Of a stretch of DNA of 64,000 bases, positions 34,558 through 45,362 are shown in pieces. Every line of letters starts with the position of its first letter. The first letter of the stretch is position 1. The translations under genes and the position numbers were made by a program. Source of the DNA: Cephalotus follicularis (Eukaryota > Streptophyta > Magnoliopsida > Oxalidales > Cephalotaceae). The notes under the pieces are model-generated. The model saw nothing but the letters and a program-made list of their open reading frames with translations, was not told where the DNA came from and did not search any database. The stretch spans positions 1 to 64,000 of the forward strand of contig BDDD01002893.1 of assembly GCA_001972305.1 (NCBI GenBank), read 5' to 3'.

Positions 34558-35055
34558 ATGTCAATTGGCACAGCACTTTCACGCATATTGGAAACTAATA
34601 AGCTTACGGGTCCGAACTTTATGGATTGGCTGCGCAATCTGCGCTTAGCACTCACGAGCATGAAGCTTGCTCATGTCATGACTGAGAGCCCCCTTATATT
34701 GGGAGCTACTTTGACAGAAGAACAAAAGGCCAAGAGGGCCAAATGGATAGACGAGGATGAGCAAGCTCGTTGCCTAGCGATTTCGGGTATGGTCCCGGAA
34801 TTGCAAAGACAGCACGAGAAACTTGAAACCCTTGGAGCTATACTTCTCCGACTTCAGGAGTTGTATGGATCCCGATCGAGGATCGAGCGGTTTAACTTGT
34901 CCCGTCAGCTCTTTTCTCTGAAGATGACCGAGGGAGCTTCAGTCCACACACATGGACTGAAGATGATAGATCTCATTGAGCAACTGCATCAGTTAGATCT
35001 CACCATGGACAATGATTTTTACATTGACCTTGTTGGCCTTTGCCACCCTGATTAA
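34558..35055 (+). pseudogene. Copia gag, truncated
   Basis: I place the start at 34,558 (MSIGTALSRIL) and not at the upstream in-frame ATG (34,510), because copia gags of this type begin near the 'LTGPNFMDWLRNLRLALTS' motif. The frame keeps 'ARCLAISGMVPELQRQHE', 'LQELYGS' and 'RFNLSRQLFSLKM', a gag domain of the UBN2 type. It runs into a stop after 'DFYIDLVGLC', where the frame seems lost and another LTR-like block begins at 35,057. The zinc knuckle and all of pol are missing. Confidence 0.85.
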
Positions 35056-35056
35056 A

Positions 35057-35600
35057 TGTTCACCACATGTTATTTTGATGATTAACAAACATAATTTTCT
35101 TGTATGCATAATTCCTTAAGTTATAAATGCATTTACTCACTTAATCTTGTGTCCAAAGTTGTGCCAAGGTTGTTTATGCAGGTACAGGCAATTCCAGCCG
35201 ACTGGAGGGCAATCCAGTCGACTGCCAGGCATTACAGTCGACTGCATCAGGGTATCAGCCGACTGCCATGGGGTACAAATCAGGCAGAAGCTTCTGTATC
35301 ATTTAACACCCAATCCAGCCGACTGAAGCAGGGTAACAGTCGACTGCCAGGGAATCCAGCCGACTGCCATCAATTGTGCAAAATCTGGCAGTAGGTATTG
35401 TAACTTCCAAAATAGCCTCAACAGCCGACTGAAGCAGGGCATCAGCCGACTGTCAAGCACACCAGCCGACTGCCTACATGATCCAGCCGACTGCATACTC
35501 CCAACGGCTATATTCAAATAAACGCGCCATCAATCCAGCCAGCTGCCGTCCAAATCCAGCCGACTGGATTTGTATCAGACAGTTAAAAATAGATCCGTTG
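35057..35600 (+). repeat. LTR-like block with an array of a near-palindromic 10-mer
   Basis: Starts TGTTCACC and soon reads 'ttttgatgattaacaaaca', a start seen in some large copia LTRs. From 35,190 to 35,570 it holds about 13 copies of CAGYCGACTG (one as CAGCCAGCTG), spaced 10-60 bp apart. CAGTCGACTG is a perfect palindrome. The right limit is uncertain. Confidence 0.55.
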
Positions 35601-35768
35601 GAGGCTTAACTATTTAAGGAAATTTAAATAATGAATAAAAAAAGAAGAAGATAATTCTTTGACGTTGACTTTTCAATTTAAAACATTACAAGATAACAGT
35701 CAAACAATTACTCCTCTTCCTTATAAATTTCCTGAGTCAAGCTTTTAATAAAATGACAGAGTTTTGGT

Positions 35769-36335
35769 CAGGGCTGATAATTTGGGTCATGATACGCGAT
35801 CCGAATTAAAATCGACACAAAATAAATGAGTTTTGGGTCAAGATTAAATGAGTTAGGCTCAATTTCGGGTTGACCCGTTTGATACTAATAATACATAGGT
35901 AAATTTCGGATCAACCTGCAAAACCTGAAATTGACCCGAAATTAACCCGATTATTAAACGAGTCACATATATACCCGTTAAACGGTAAATGATTTTGGAT
36001 GATTGTAATGTTTGATGATATTTTAAATGTTGATGATGGATGCGTTTTTTAGAAATGTATGTAGTAGATGAATAATTGAATATTAGAATTAGAAATTGGA
36101 ATATTTTTTTAAACAAGTCAAAATCGGGTTATAAACAGGTTTATTCAAAATGACTTATTTAATGAATGGGTTACACGAGTCGTGTTGTGTCACCCGTTTA
36201 TTAAATGGGTCGGGTTAATGTTGATATGTCTGACACGATTATTAAACGGGTCTTGTTCGGGTTAACCTATTTATTGTTATACTCATGTGTTGAAACAACA
36301 TGTTTATGACCCGTCGACACGAATTGCTAGCCCTA
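35769..36335. mobile_element. hAT-type MITE with perfect 8-bp target duplication
   Basis: 567 bp, from CAGGGCTGATAATT to AATTGCTAGCCCTA, with imperfect inverted ends. GTTTTGGT lies directly on both sides (35,761-35,768 and 36,336-36,343). The inside is rich in 'cgggtc/gacccg' words near both ends ('aaacgggtc', 'cgggttaa'), a hallmark of hAT MITEs in eudicots. No coding region. Confidence 0.88.
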
Positions 36336-36829
36336 GTTTTGGTACTCCATGACTCATTTATAACATTTTTTTACCCTTCTTTTCTTTAATAATATATACC
36401 TGTAAAAACTTAATTGCCAACGTTGGGTATGCTGCATATGGAAACCGTCCGCAGTTCACCTCAGGTTTCCTTAAAACATCAGGCTCAGTCACAATGATTA
36501 TTAATGGTTCTTTTTTTTTTTTGGATCACTTAGATTAAATCTCCGTGTATTATGACGAAATGTTCAATTTCTGTGATTTCGGATAATACCAACGCAAGTT
36601 GTTTAAAAAAATAAATTGAACTATTGTAATTCTCAAATATTGTGGTATTTGGTTAAATAATTCGATTCACATATTTACTAAACAATAATTCAATGTATTA
36701 TTTCACTCGTTGTACCTTTAATATTCAATTTTTAAATACTTTTAAATGTAACATTGCATGTAACAACACAACAAAAAAGAATCACATTTTACATATCAAT
36801 TTTTTTTTTTATGAAAGTTGAAAGATTGT

Positions 36830-36985
36830 TTTAGATATTAGAGTAATCAAAGATTACAGCTTTGCCCAGAAATAGAGGCAACTGATTTCTCCATGCATAT
36901 TCATCTACCACATTCCTAGCATATTGATGTAGACAGTGAGCAACACCATTTCCCTCTTGCAATGTGTGGTTAAAGACACATTACA
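36830..36985 (-). pseudogene. LINE RNase H C-terminal fragment
   Basis: On the minus strand this reads 'HTLQEGNGVAHCLHQYARNV' and 'VDEYAW', 'LPLFLGKAVIFDY', then a stop. R-x-x-N-x-V-A-H-x-L is the end motif of the RNase H domain of plant L1 LINEs. Only this small 3' piece remains. Confidence 0.7.
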
Positions 36986-37352
36986 TTACCAAACAAGGCT
37001 TAAATAGTATTGACTAATCCATCTTCCATAAAATTAGCTTGTGGAATATTAAAAGAAAGTTAGATAGTTCCTCTCCTTTGACTTTTAAAATTAAACATAA
37101 AAAAATTTGTAGAAACACTTCCTTAGAACTTCCTTGGAAATCGTTCAGAGTCAAACTTTCGAACTCACAATATTGACAATTCCCTCTTCAAAGGAAATTG
37201 AAGGTGAATCCTCCCAGAAATTGTCCATCTTGTATTCTATGACGCATTTATAAGTTTTTTTTTATCAAGTATATATACCTATAAAAGAAGTTAAGAACTA
37301 TAGATAAACAAAAAGAGAACGACACTAAGATCTGTACACAAAAAATAAGAGC

Positions 37353-37580
37353 AAGTGTCTCCTAAAATGCTTAGCCGGCCTTTGCAAACAAGGGAGCAAC
37401 AAGAATGAAAAGAAAAAACCTTCTCGAAGTGAAGGTCCTAAACCTTACCGCGGTGGTGGTGGCGGTGATGGTGGTTGTGGTGGAGGTAGTGATGGTGGAG
37501 GAGGTGGTGGCGGTGATGGTGGTTGTGGTGGAGGTGGTGATGGTGGAGGAGGTGGTGGCGGTTGTGGTGGAGGTTGTTGA
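37353..37580 (+). pseudogene. Glycine-rich protein gene, start codon lost (family copy 1)
   Basis: An open frame of 75 codons that starts with AAG where the copy at 52,553 has ATG. It encodes 'CLLKCLAGLCKQGSNKNEKK', then 'PSRSEGPKPYRG', then a Gly-rich tail with four Cys ('GGGGGDGGCGGG', ending 'GCGGGC'). There is no other in-frame ATG after the upstream TAA at 37,326. The 5' flank 37,180-37,350 and the 3' flank ('gcactaagttt..tgtggatgtccatt') match the copies at 52.5 and 53.8 kb, so this is a segmental copy of a gene and not chance GC-rich sequence. Other frames here (Val/Glu-rich or Thr-rich) are shadows. Confidence 0.65.
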
Positions 37581-37880
37581 CAACAACATGCACTAAGTTT
37601 CTGTGGATGTCCATTTCTGCATGTGTTCAACTTCTCATTTAAAAAAACTGTTAATGTTATTTAAATTTACTTGTACGTTCGAATTTCATTTTACCTTGTT
37701 TAATCAGTTGGGATATTTTTATAAGTTTCTGTAAGAGAATATGAAGAAAACTTTTAGTGTTATATAACAAAATGTATTGTTATTAATCTTTATGGAAAGA
37801 ATAACGAATCATTTTCTTGTTTGCCAATGTCAAATGATTAGTGAAATAGATATTTTTGTCTTTATTTATTTATTGGTTTC

Positions 37881-38436
37881 TGAAGTGGGAAAAATTATCT
37901 TTAAAGCACAATACCACGTGACTTCCAGAGAGGACGACAAATGTCTTTTCCAACTCTGGGTACGTGGTCAGGAGTTATAATTTGAAAGGCATTAACATGC
38001 CATGATCCCAGGGCGATGCCAGCCCACGACCAGAAACGTATACATACAAAACACCAAGCCTAAAAGAGAAAGAGCACTAAATACGGTGGAGATCAGGAGA
38101 AATGACTGGGATCCTAGGGCATTTTCCTTGGGGGCAACCGTCAACTCCGAATTCCACGCTCTACAGTTACATCGTAGGCCTATAAATACTAAAACCAATG
38201 ACTTAATAAAGGTCAGCTATTTTAGCACTCTAAAGAACCTTATTTTCTCTGTGCAATATCTAACTTGAGCGTCGAAGTGTCCCCGGGAGAACAATCTCCT
38301 GGACCTTCTACCTTTTTGCTCTATTTGTGCAGGGATTATCAACCAAATTACTTTCTCGGACGTAGATTCCAGTGTTTCCATTAACAAATCAAATCTCTTC
38401 ACATAGGGTACTGTTGAAAGAAGGTTTTCTACATCA
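37881..38436 (+). repeat. 5' LTR of the Tat-lineage element
   Basis: 556 bp, from TGAAGTGGG to CTACATCA. It has 'ctataaatac' (TATA box) at about 38,180, followed by the leader 'aaaggtcagc'. The start is inferred by alignment with 3,667 ('TGATATGGGAAAAAT'). Confidence 0.85.
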
Positions 38437-38441
38437 ACAGT

Positions 38442-38458
38442 TGGCGCCGTCTGTGGGA
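38442..38458 (+). other. Primer-binding site, TGGCGCC type
   Basis: TGGCGCCGTCTGTGGGA starts five bases after the LTR end. TGGCGCC sites followed by CGTCTGTGGG are common in Tat-lineage gypsy elements and differ from the initiator-tRNA(Met) site at 33,195. Confidence 0.9.
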
Positions 38459-38484
38459 AGCGCGACAAAAAGTCATCAAGAATC

Positions 38485-39730
38485 ATGCCTCCGAGGAAGA
38501 ACATCAACAACTCTGGACCCACCGGTAACCGACAAAAAGAGACCCCACCTCCTTCTCTTGAAGCCGGCCAAGTTGCAGTCCCGGAACAAGCTCCCGTCAC
38601 TGGGGAGCAACTCAATAAGCTACTCCAGGGAATGGCCGAGGTGGAGAGAAGGCTCCAAGGAGCCGAGCATCCAAGGGGGTATCTGTTAGAGGTGCGCAAC
38701 ATGAGCGCCCATCCCTTCACATCCGAGATCATGACGGAGCATATCCCAGCGGATTCCGGCTCCCGAGCCTCGATAAGTACGATGGATCCACGGATCCTAT
38801 TTAACATGTACGCACCTACAGACAAACCATATTGGTGCACCAAGCTTCAGACGCCACACTCTGCCAAGGATTCCCGTCAACATTGACTGGAGCAACCTAG
38901 TACTGGTATTTCACCCTGGCTCAGAGATCGGTGGAGAATTTTGACCAGTTTACGGAACTGTTCGTAACCAAGTTCCTCAACAGAACTACGCAGAGGAGGA
39001 ACTCTACACATTTGATCAATGTGATGCAGGGGAGAGATGAATCGTTGAGAGATTACCTTTCCAGATTCAACAAGGAGTCCCTCACGGTGAAAGACCTGGA
39101 GCAGTCTTTTGCCCTGACAGCATAAAATAGTGGGCTAAGGAACAACTCATCCTTCAACTTCTCCCTTCTGAAGAAACCCGCGGTGGATATGGCAGACCTG
39201 CTGAGAAGAGTATAGAAAAGTATGTGAACGCCGAGGAAGAGATGGAAACCAGGAAACATAAAACACCCTGGTCGGGCCATCGGGAGGAGAAAGGGGAGCA
39301 TTCACGAAATGCTCCCAGGAAGAAGGAGAAGAGGAAGGAGAGGTAAGAACTGTCCAAGGAAGACCTCAGACACAAACTCTCCAGAAGAGAGAATTCACCC
39401 AGGGGAGGGGCACCTATCCCATCCTACAACAACTTTGCCCCCCTCCTGGACAAGCACACCATAATACTTACTGTGGAGAATGATAAGGTCTCCATCCAAT
39501 GGCCTGCCCCACTAAGGTCCCTGGCAGAGAAGAGGGACACAGAGAAATACTGCCGGTATCATCGTGACCACGGGCATGATACCGAGGAGTGCAGACAGTT
39601 GAAGAATCAGATTGAGGACCTGATTCGAAAGGGGCACCTACGCAAGTATGTGGACAGAGATGCTCTCCAAGGAAGAAGGGAGAAAAAGAGAGAAGAGGCT
39701 CCTCGACAACAGGAGGAGCAACAGCAGTAG
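38485..39730 (+). pseudogene. Tat-lineage gag, broken into three frames
   Basis: 38,485 starts 'MPPRKNINNSG'. 38,931-39,125 holds the capsid-like gag domain ('FTELFVTKFLN', 'LINVMQGRDESLRDYLSRFN', 'KDLEQSFAL'). 39,473-39,730 holds the nucleocapsid-like 'KYCRYHRDHGHDTEECRQLK' and 'QIEDLIRKGHLRKYV', a Cys/His cluster characteristic of this lineage. Stops or frameshifts fall at about 38,884, 39,123 and between 39,125 and 39,470. The intact protein would form the particle; this copy cannot. Confidence 0.88.
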
Positions 39731-39873
39731 CCCAGAGGGGTCATCCACAACATCTCTGGGGGGTCGCATCTGGTGGCGACCATAAGAATGCCAGAAAAGC
39801 CTATGGGAGGCAATCCCTTGCTGTGCAGCAAATTCATCACAGCAAAAGGCTGAGAACAGGTGGAGAATAGGAG

Positions 39874-40422
39874 GTGATATCCTTCTCGGAGGCAGACTAT
39901 AAGGGAGTATGTCTCCCTCACGATGATCCAATAGTGGTAACTCTTCAAGTGGAACTTTTCATGAAGAGGATTCTCATTGATAGCTGGAGCTCGGCCGATA
40001 TCCTGTACAAACACACGTTTGATCAGCTGAGGATACCTGCCAATCAGCTAAAGCTCGTGAAGACTCCACTGGTTGGATTTGCAGGGGAGATGGTCCATCC
40101 TCTAGGATCCATCGATCTGTCCGTGGTTGCAGGCACGGCCCCACGCCAGACCCAGGTGGAGATAACATTCTTGGTAGTGGACACACCAAGCCATTACAAT
40201 GCCATAATCAGGCGACCAGGTCTGAACTTAATGGAGGCGATAGTGTCAACGAGACACTTATTGATGAAGTTTCCTACGAGGTTTGGCATGGGGGAAGCCA
40301 GAGGAGATCAACTGGCGGCAAGGCAATGCTACAAGACTGCCATTATGGATAAAGGGAAGGAAAATGTACTTCCTATTGCAAATATGGAGTTCAGAGGAGA
40401 CGTGGAACCTGAGCATCCATAG
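39874..40422 (+). pseudogene. Retroviral-type aspartic protease of the Tat element
   Basis: 'RILIDSWSSADILY' marks the active site. The usual D-T/S-G-S-S has become D-S-W-S-S, so the conserved Gly is a Trp. Later motifs 'LVGFAGEMVHPLGSIDL' and 'FLVVDTPSHYNAIIRRPGLN' match the family. It would cleave the polyprotein. The active-site change suggests inactivity. Confidence 0.85.
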
Positions 40423-40434
40423 CCTGTTGAAGAT

Positions 40435-41787
40435 GTGATCCAGGTACCCTCAGAAGAGGGCAACACTGAAAGAGTCTTCCAGGTTGGCTCACAAATTGGA
40501 GAGGTGGAGAAGGGAGAATTAATAACATTCTTCCAAAATAACAGAGATGTCTTTGCCTGGTCAGCAGAGGAGGTCCCCAGGATCAGCCCAAATGTAATGG
40601 TTCACAAGCTAAGTGTGGACCCAATGAGGACTCCAAAAAGGAAAAAGAAGATGAACTTTGATCTGGAAAGGCAGTAGGCAATAGCCGAAGAGGTGAGCAA
40701 GTTATTACATGTAGGGTTCATAAGGGAAGTACATTATTCAGACTGGCTGGCGAACCCAGTCCTGGTAAAAAAAGCCAATGGTAAATGGAGAATGTGCATT
40801 GATTTCACAGACCTCAACAAAGCTTGTCCCAATGATCACTTCCCTCTCCCAAAGATAGATCAGTTGTTGGATGCGACCTCGGGCTACAGAATGTTAAGTT
40901 TCTTAGATGCCTACTAGGGATACAATAAAATCCCTATATACGGACCCGAAGAGAACAAGACAGTTTTCATCACGGACCCGGGGATGTATTGTTACAAGGT
41001 CATGCCCTTTAAACTGAAGAATGCAGGGGCCACTTACCAACGACTGGTCAACAAAATCTTTGAGCCTCAGATTGGGAGAAACATGGAGGTCTACATCGAG
41101 GACATGCTCATCAAGACCCCAGCCAGGAGCCCCCACATAAAGGACTTAGAGGAAACGTTTGAGGTACTGAGACAATACACCAAGAAGCTCAACCTATCCA
41201 AGTGCACTTTTGGGGTCACCTCTGGCAAGTTCCTCGGATTCATGGTCTCAAGCAGAGGAATAGAGGCCAACCCATAGAAGATCTCGGTAGTTCAGAGTAT
41301 GAGACCTCCCTAGACCATTAGGGATGTTCAAAAGCTAAATGAAAAGATAGCAGCCCTGAGCAGGTTTGTTTCAAAATCAGCAGAGAAGTGTCTTCCATTC
41401 TTTAAAGTACTCAGGGATCCCAAGGGATTTTCCTGGTCAGACGAATGTCAAGCAGCCTTCGATAAATTGAAGGAATACATGGCTTCCCCTCCTCTAATCT
41501 CAAAACCTAAGGACGGAGAAGACTTGTATTTGTACCTTTCGGCCACCTCGGGCACAGTGAGTGCAGTGCTAGTCAGGGAGGAGGAGAAAGTTCAAAAGCT
41601 AGTGTATTATGTAAGCAAAGCTTTGAATGATGCTGAGGCGAGGTACCCAGAGGTAGAGAAATTTACCTATGCTCTGATCATAGCGGCCAAAAAATTAAGA
41701 CCATATTTCCAAGCCCATACAATAAAAGTTCTGACTGACAAACCACTCAAGCAAGTTCTTGCGAAGCCTGACACCTCAGGAAGATGA
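40435..41787 (+). pseudogene. Gypsy reverse transcriptase and first RNase H, with stops
   Basis: One reading frame carries the RT through several single stops (40,675; 40,915; 41,275; ~41,311). Motifs in order: 'VLVKKANGKWRMCIDFTDLN', 'FPLPKIDQLLDAT', 'YKVMPFKLKNAGATYQRLVN', the catalytic site as 'YIEDMLIK' (normally Y-x-D-D, so the first Asp is Glu), and 'LGFMVSSRGIEANP'. RNase H begins at about 41,470: 'LYLSATSGTVSAVLVREE', 'YYVSKALNDAEARYPEVEK', 'VLTDKPLKQVL'. The usual D near 'LYLSAT' is changed to S-A. The enzyme is inactive in this copy. Confidence 0.9.
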
Positions 41788-41820
41788 ATCAAGTGGTCAG
41801 TCGAACTAGGCGAGTATAAT

Positions 41821-42282
41821 GTGAAGTTTGAAGCCAGACCAACAATCAAATCGCAGGTCTTGGCCCACTTTGTCAGAGAAAATACTTCTACGGAGTGTAT
41901 GGAGGAGAACCCCTCTGAGAACGAGAGGGGGTTGTGGAAGTTATCCGTGGATGGCTCATCCTGCATCACTGGCAGTGGAGCAAGGCTAGTATTAATAAGC
42001 CCGGATGGTTGGACGTTGGAGTATGCTCTGAGGTTTGGGTTAAAAGCTACAAACAACAAAGCTGAGTGGGAAGCTCTGATAGCCGGGATGACAATCACAA
42101 AGCACTTGAAGGTGAAAAAGATAGAGGCCTCCAGTGATTCTCAGCTAGTAGTTGGTCTGGCAAGTGGAGAGTATGAAGACCGAGAAGACCCAATGGCCAA
42201 GTATTTATCAAATTTTCAGAGTTTGAAGTCAGCTTTCGAAGTTCTTAGAGTTTTGAAAGTACCCAAAACGGAAAATGCCTGA
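41821..42282 (+). pseudogene. Second (archaeal-type) RNase H, unit 1
   Basis: 'LWKLSVDGSSCITGSGARLV', 'LRFGLKATNNKAEWEALIAG' and 'EASSDSQLVVGLASGEYED' are the motifs of the additional RNase H found between the usual RNase H and integrase in Tat-lineage elements. The acidic residues in DGSS, AEWEAL and SDSQ are present. The domain itself has an intact frame (41,821-42,282) ending at a stop before integrase. Confidence 0.88.
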
Positions 42283-42336
42283 GCAAACCAGTTATCAAAA
42301 CTAGCCACGACAGGGGAGCTGGAGAAAAATCAGACC

Positions 42337-43574
42337 GTGCTAGTAGACTACCTGGACAGGTCCATCATCTTTGAAGTAGATGTGATGGACATAGACATAC
42401 CACAGGAGCCAAACTGGATGACCCCATTTATCAGCTGGCTGAGGAACGAGACTTTACAAGAGGACCCTGCAGAGGCAAGAAAACTGGTATACAGATCAAA
42501 CAGATTTCAACTCCGAGATGGGATCCTCTACAAAAGGTCTTTCTCTTTTCCTTGGCTGAGATGCTTAACTCCCTTGGATGCCGATTATGCTCTAAGGAAA
42601 GTCCACGAAGGAGTCTGTGGCAACCACAAGGGGGGCAGGACATTATCCCATAAGCTATTAAGGCAAGGCTACTACTGACCAACCTTACATCAAGATGTTA
42701 TAGACTTGGTAAGAAAATGTGACAAGTGCCAGAGGAACGCAAACATAAGCAGAAGACCTTATCAGCCTCTGACGTCTATCACGGCCCCTTAGCCCTTTGC
42801 ACAATGGGGAATGGACTTCGTCGGATCACTACCCGTGGTGATAGGCCAGAGAAAGGTTCTCATTGTGGCAGTGGATTATTTCACCAAGTGGGTAGAAGCA
42901 GAACTCCTGGCCACAATCACAGAAAAGAACACGAAAAGCTTTGTATGGAAGTCCATCATCTGTAGATTTGGAGTCCCAAGAACAATAGTCTCAGACAATG
43001 GTAAGCAGTTTGATTGCCAAGCCTTCCGTGACTTTTGCAAAAAAAATAGAGAATAGAGCATAGGCTAGCCTCAGTAGCCTACCCCGAGAGCAATGGTCAA
43101 GCCGAGGTGATCAATAGAGAAATCATCCCGGGCTTAAAAAAGCGCCTTGAAGACAGCAAATGAAGATGAACAGAGGAGCTACCAAGTGTACTATAGGCTT
43201 ATAGAACCACTCATCGGACCATAACTGGTGAGTCCCCATAAAACCTGTGTTTTGGAGCTGAAGCTATGATACCAGTGGAAATTGGAGTACAATCACCAAG
43301 GATTGTGCACTTCACTGAAGAGAACAATGAAGAAGGACTTAGATGCCTCCTCGACTTAGTAAAAGAGCTCAGGGATAAGGTTGCCATCAAAATTGCAGCC
43401 TACCAACAACGGGTGAGCCGTTACTACAACAAAAGGGAACTAGCTCCCACCTGGAAAGGACCATACAAGATCAAGAGAGTGCTCCACCCAGGAATATTCA
43501 AACTTGAAACTCTGGGGGGAAGGGAGATTGTCAGAGCTTGGAATGCTGAGCATCTGAGAAAATACTATCAATGA
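42337..43574 (+). pseudogene. Gypsy integrase, unit 1, with stops and a frameshift
   Basis: The zinc-binding region includes 'VHEGVCGNHKGGRTLSHKLL' and 'RKCDKCQRNANISRRP'. The core has D in 'WGMDFVGSLPV', D in 'RTIVSDNGKQF' and E in 'SNGQAEVINREI', so DDE is complete. The C-terminal part (43,266-43,574) has 'LAPTWKGPYKIKRVL' and ends 'WNAEHLRKYYQ', a GPY-type module. Stops at 42,676, 42,787 and near 43,165-43,200 fall at positions where the family has Trp. A frameshift lies in the A-run at about 43,040. Confidence 0.9.
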
Positions 43575-43734
43575 TTTTGTGTAAGATGTACAAAATTCTG
43601 AACGGCAATAAAGTTGAATTTTTTTCAAAAATTGTGTTCGAAATCATTGTTCCAAGTTTACAAGAGACCGGAGGCCCAATGTTCATATCCTTAAACCTCT
43701 GAACAGCCGCCGATCAACTCCCGCCACTTAACAA

Positions 43735-43975
43735 AACCTCTTCCAGAGGAGCACTCAACAAAGCCTCCTTCAGGGGAGCATCTAAAGCCTCCCCCAGGGG
43801 AGTACCAAAAGACTCCTTCAGGGGAGAACCAAAGCCTCCCCTCCAGGGGAGCGACCAAAGCATCCCCTCCGAGGAAACAAACAAAGCCTCCCCCAGGGGA
43901 GCACCAAAAAGACCCCCCCCCAGAGGGCAGTTCGAAAAAAGACTCCCCATGGGACAGTTCTAAAAAGACTTCCAA
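43735..43975. repeat. Tandem repeats in the 3' untranslated region, unit 1
   Basis: About eight imperfect units of ~24 bp, each like 'aaagcctcc.tcaggggagca'. CTCC and GGAG within a unit can form a small hairpin. The relative at 8,370 has about three units. Tandem arrays in this region of Tat/Ogre elements are known as a source of satellite DNA. Confidence 0.8.
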
Positions 43976-44675
43976 GGAAACAATAAGACTCCCCGGGGAG
44001 CACACTCTGGTCAGAAACACCATGGGAACTTGTTCGACCAGACCTAAAATCGCGTCTTGAAAGGCGAATCCATGAGAACTCGCAACGATCAAGTTTGTTG
44101 GACTGAGCACTTTAATACAAGTGTCCCTACACGGACTGCAAGCTCAGCCTGCCTGGCATGGATCATAATGGACCAGAAGAGACCCTGTTTGGAAAACCCA
44201 TCGAAACTTGCCCAAGCAAACCTAGAATTTTGTCTACATACATCAAAACTCGTAAAGACTAAGTCTCCTTGGCTAAGCACCTTTGAAATAAGGTGTCCTA
44301 ATGGGGATATAAAGCTTAGGTAATTAAGCCTGAAAATTGTAAGGCAACGGTTCGAAGTCTACTAGTTAGGCTAACTTAAAGTCCCCAAGGGGAACAACGG
44401 TGCTCAAATTGAAGTTCAGTTTCTATTACTTACGTTCAATTATCATGAGGGATTTGTGAATGTTCGGGAAGAGCTAAAGTATAGCATACAACTCAAAGAG
44501 AGCAAGGAAAGCCTGGGGTGAAAAAGATTAGTACTTCATGGGTACTTGGTGACATTTCAAAGCAAAAAAATAAAGCATACGAGGGAGAGATGCCAAAACA
44601 CTTCATTTTTATTGACTAATAAAAGTTTACATTGCAAAAGAAAAAGAAATATACAAGGCAAAGTAAAAATCTATC

Positions 44676-45182
44676 CTAGTTCTCGTCCCCGGAAGAGACT
44701 TCATGCACGATTGGAGGAGGAGGAGGATCTTCAGGAGTTGGATCTGTTGGCAAAGGTGGGGGATCTTTATCCAAGTCCCCCGGAGGAGTATCCATGGCCA
44801 CGAGCCCAGGTGAAGGTTCCATTGTTGAGGGGTCCAGGGCAGGATTATTAGCAAGAACCATAGAGAGGGGTTCCACATCCAAGGGATTAGCATCAGGCTC
44901 CTCGGTAGCATCAAGGAACATGACAATGTCACGTCCCTCAGGCGTCCACTCCGGACCAAGGTTGGCTCTACGCCTTGGGGTCATGCTTAGCTCGAGATTT
45001 TGCAAGTGGATCTCAGAGACCATGAATGCCACCTCCTCGGGGGCTAGGACAAGAAGCTTCCCCAGGTCTGTTTTCTCAGCCGCAGACAAGGTCGTCCTCT
45101 GGTTCAGGCCTACCGTGTCCAGGGAGTCAATCCAGGGGCAAGGGATGAAGTCTGGAAGGTTCTTGATCATGAAATATTTCTT
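44676..45182 (-). pseudogene. Truncated antisense ORF (C-terminal part), unit 1
   Basis: The C-terminal ~164 residues of the antisense protein, from 'MIKNLPDFIPCPWI' to 'VHEVSSGDEN'. The duplication junction at 45,182/45,183 removed the N-terminal half, including the H3-like start and most of the conserved domain. The last residues differ by one amino acid from the full copy (DEN against DKN). Confidence 0.85.
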
Positions 45183-45362
45183 AGGTACCCAGAGGTAGAG
45201 AAGTTTTCCTATGCTCTGATCATAGCGGCCAAAAAATTAAGGCCATATTTCCAAGCCCATACAATTAAAGTTCTGACTGACAAACCACTCAAGCAAGTTC
45301 TTGCGAAGCCTGACACCTCAGGAAGATGAATCAAGTGGTCAGTCGAACTAGGCGAGTATAAT

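Larger units (their letters stand above)
41641..45182 (+). repeat. 3,542-bp tandem duplication, unit 1
   Basis: Every position here recurs at +3,542. The unit runs from inside the first RNase H, through the second RNase H, integrase and 3' untranslated repeats, into the middle of the antisense ORF. Only about ten single-base differences and no indel were seen by eye. Stops and frameshifts are shared, so the duplication came after the element had decayed. Confidence 0.97.

Noticed and set aside
35190..35575. CRISPR-like array
   Set aside because: The decamers are too short, irregularly spaced and inside an LTR of a plant genome.
37371..37630. Thr/Ser-rich, Pro-rich and Val/Glu-rich frames over the Gly-rich locus
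   Set aside because: They are other-frame readings of the GGT/GGA repeats. Only the Gly frame has a head and flanks shared with the copy at 52,553.
41667..42098. Minus-strand frames of 143 codons in RNase H (also at 45,209-45,640)
   Set aside because: Shadows of the plus-strand pol sequence. They recur only because the segment is duplicated.
43691..44110. Gly/Ser/Phe-rich minus-strand frames over the 3' tandem repeats (also at 47,233-47,652)
   Set aside because: They arise from the 24-bp repeats with no conserved motif, although the repeat keeps frame because 24 is a multiple of 3.
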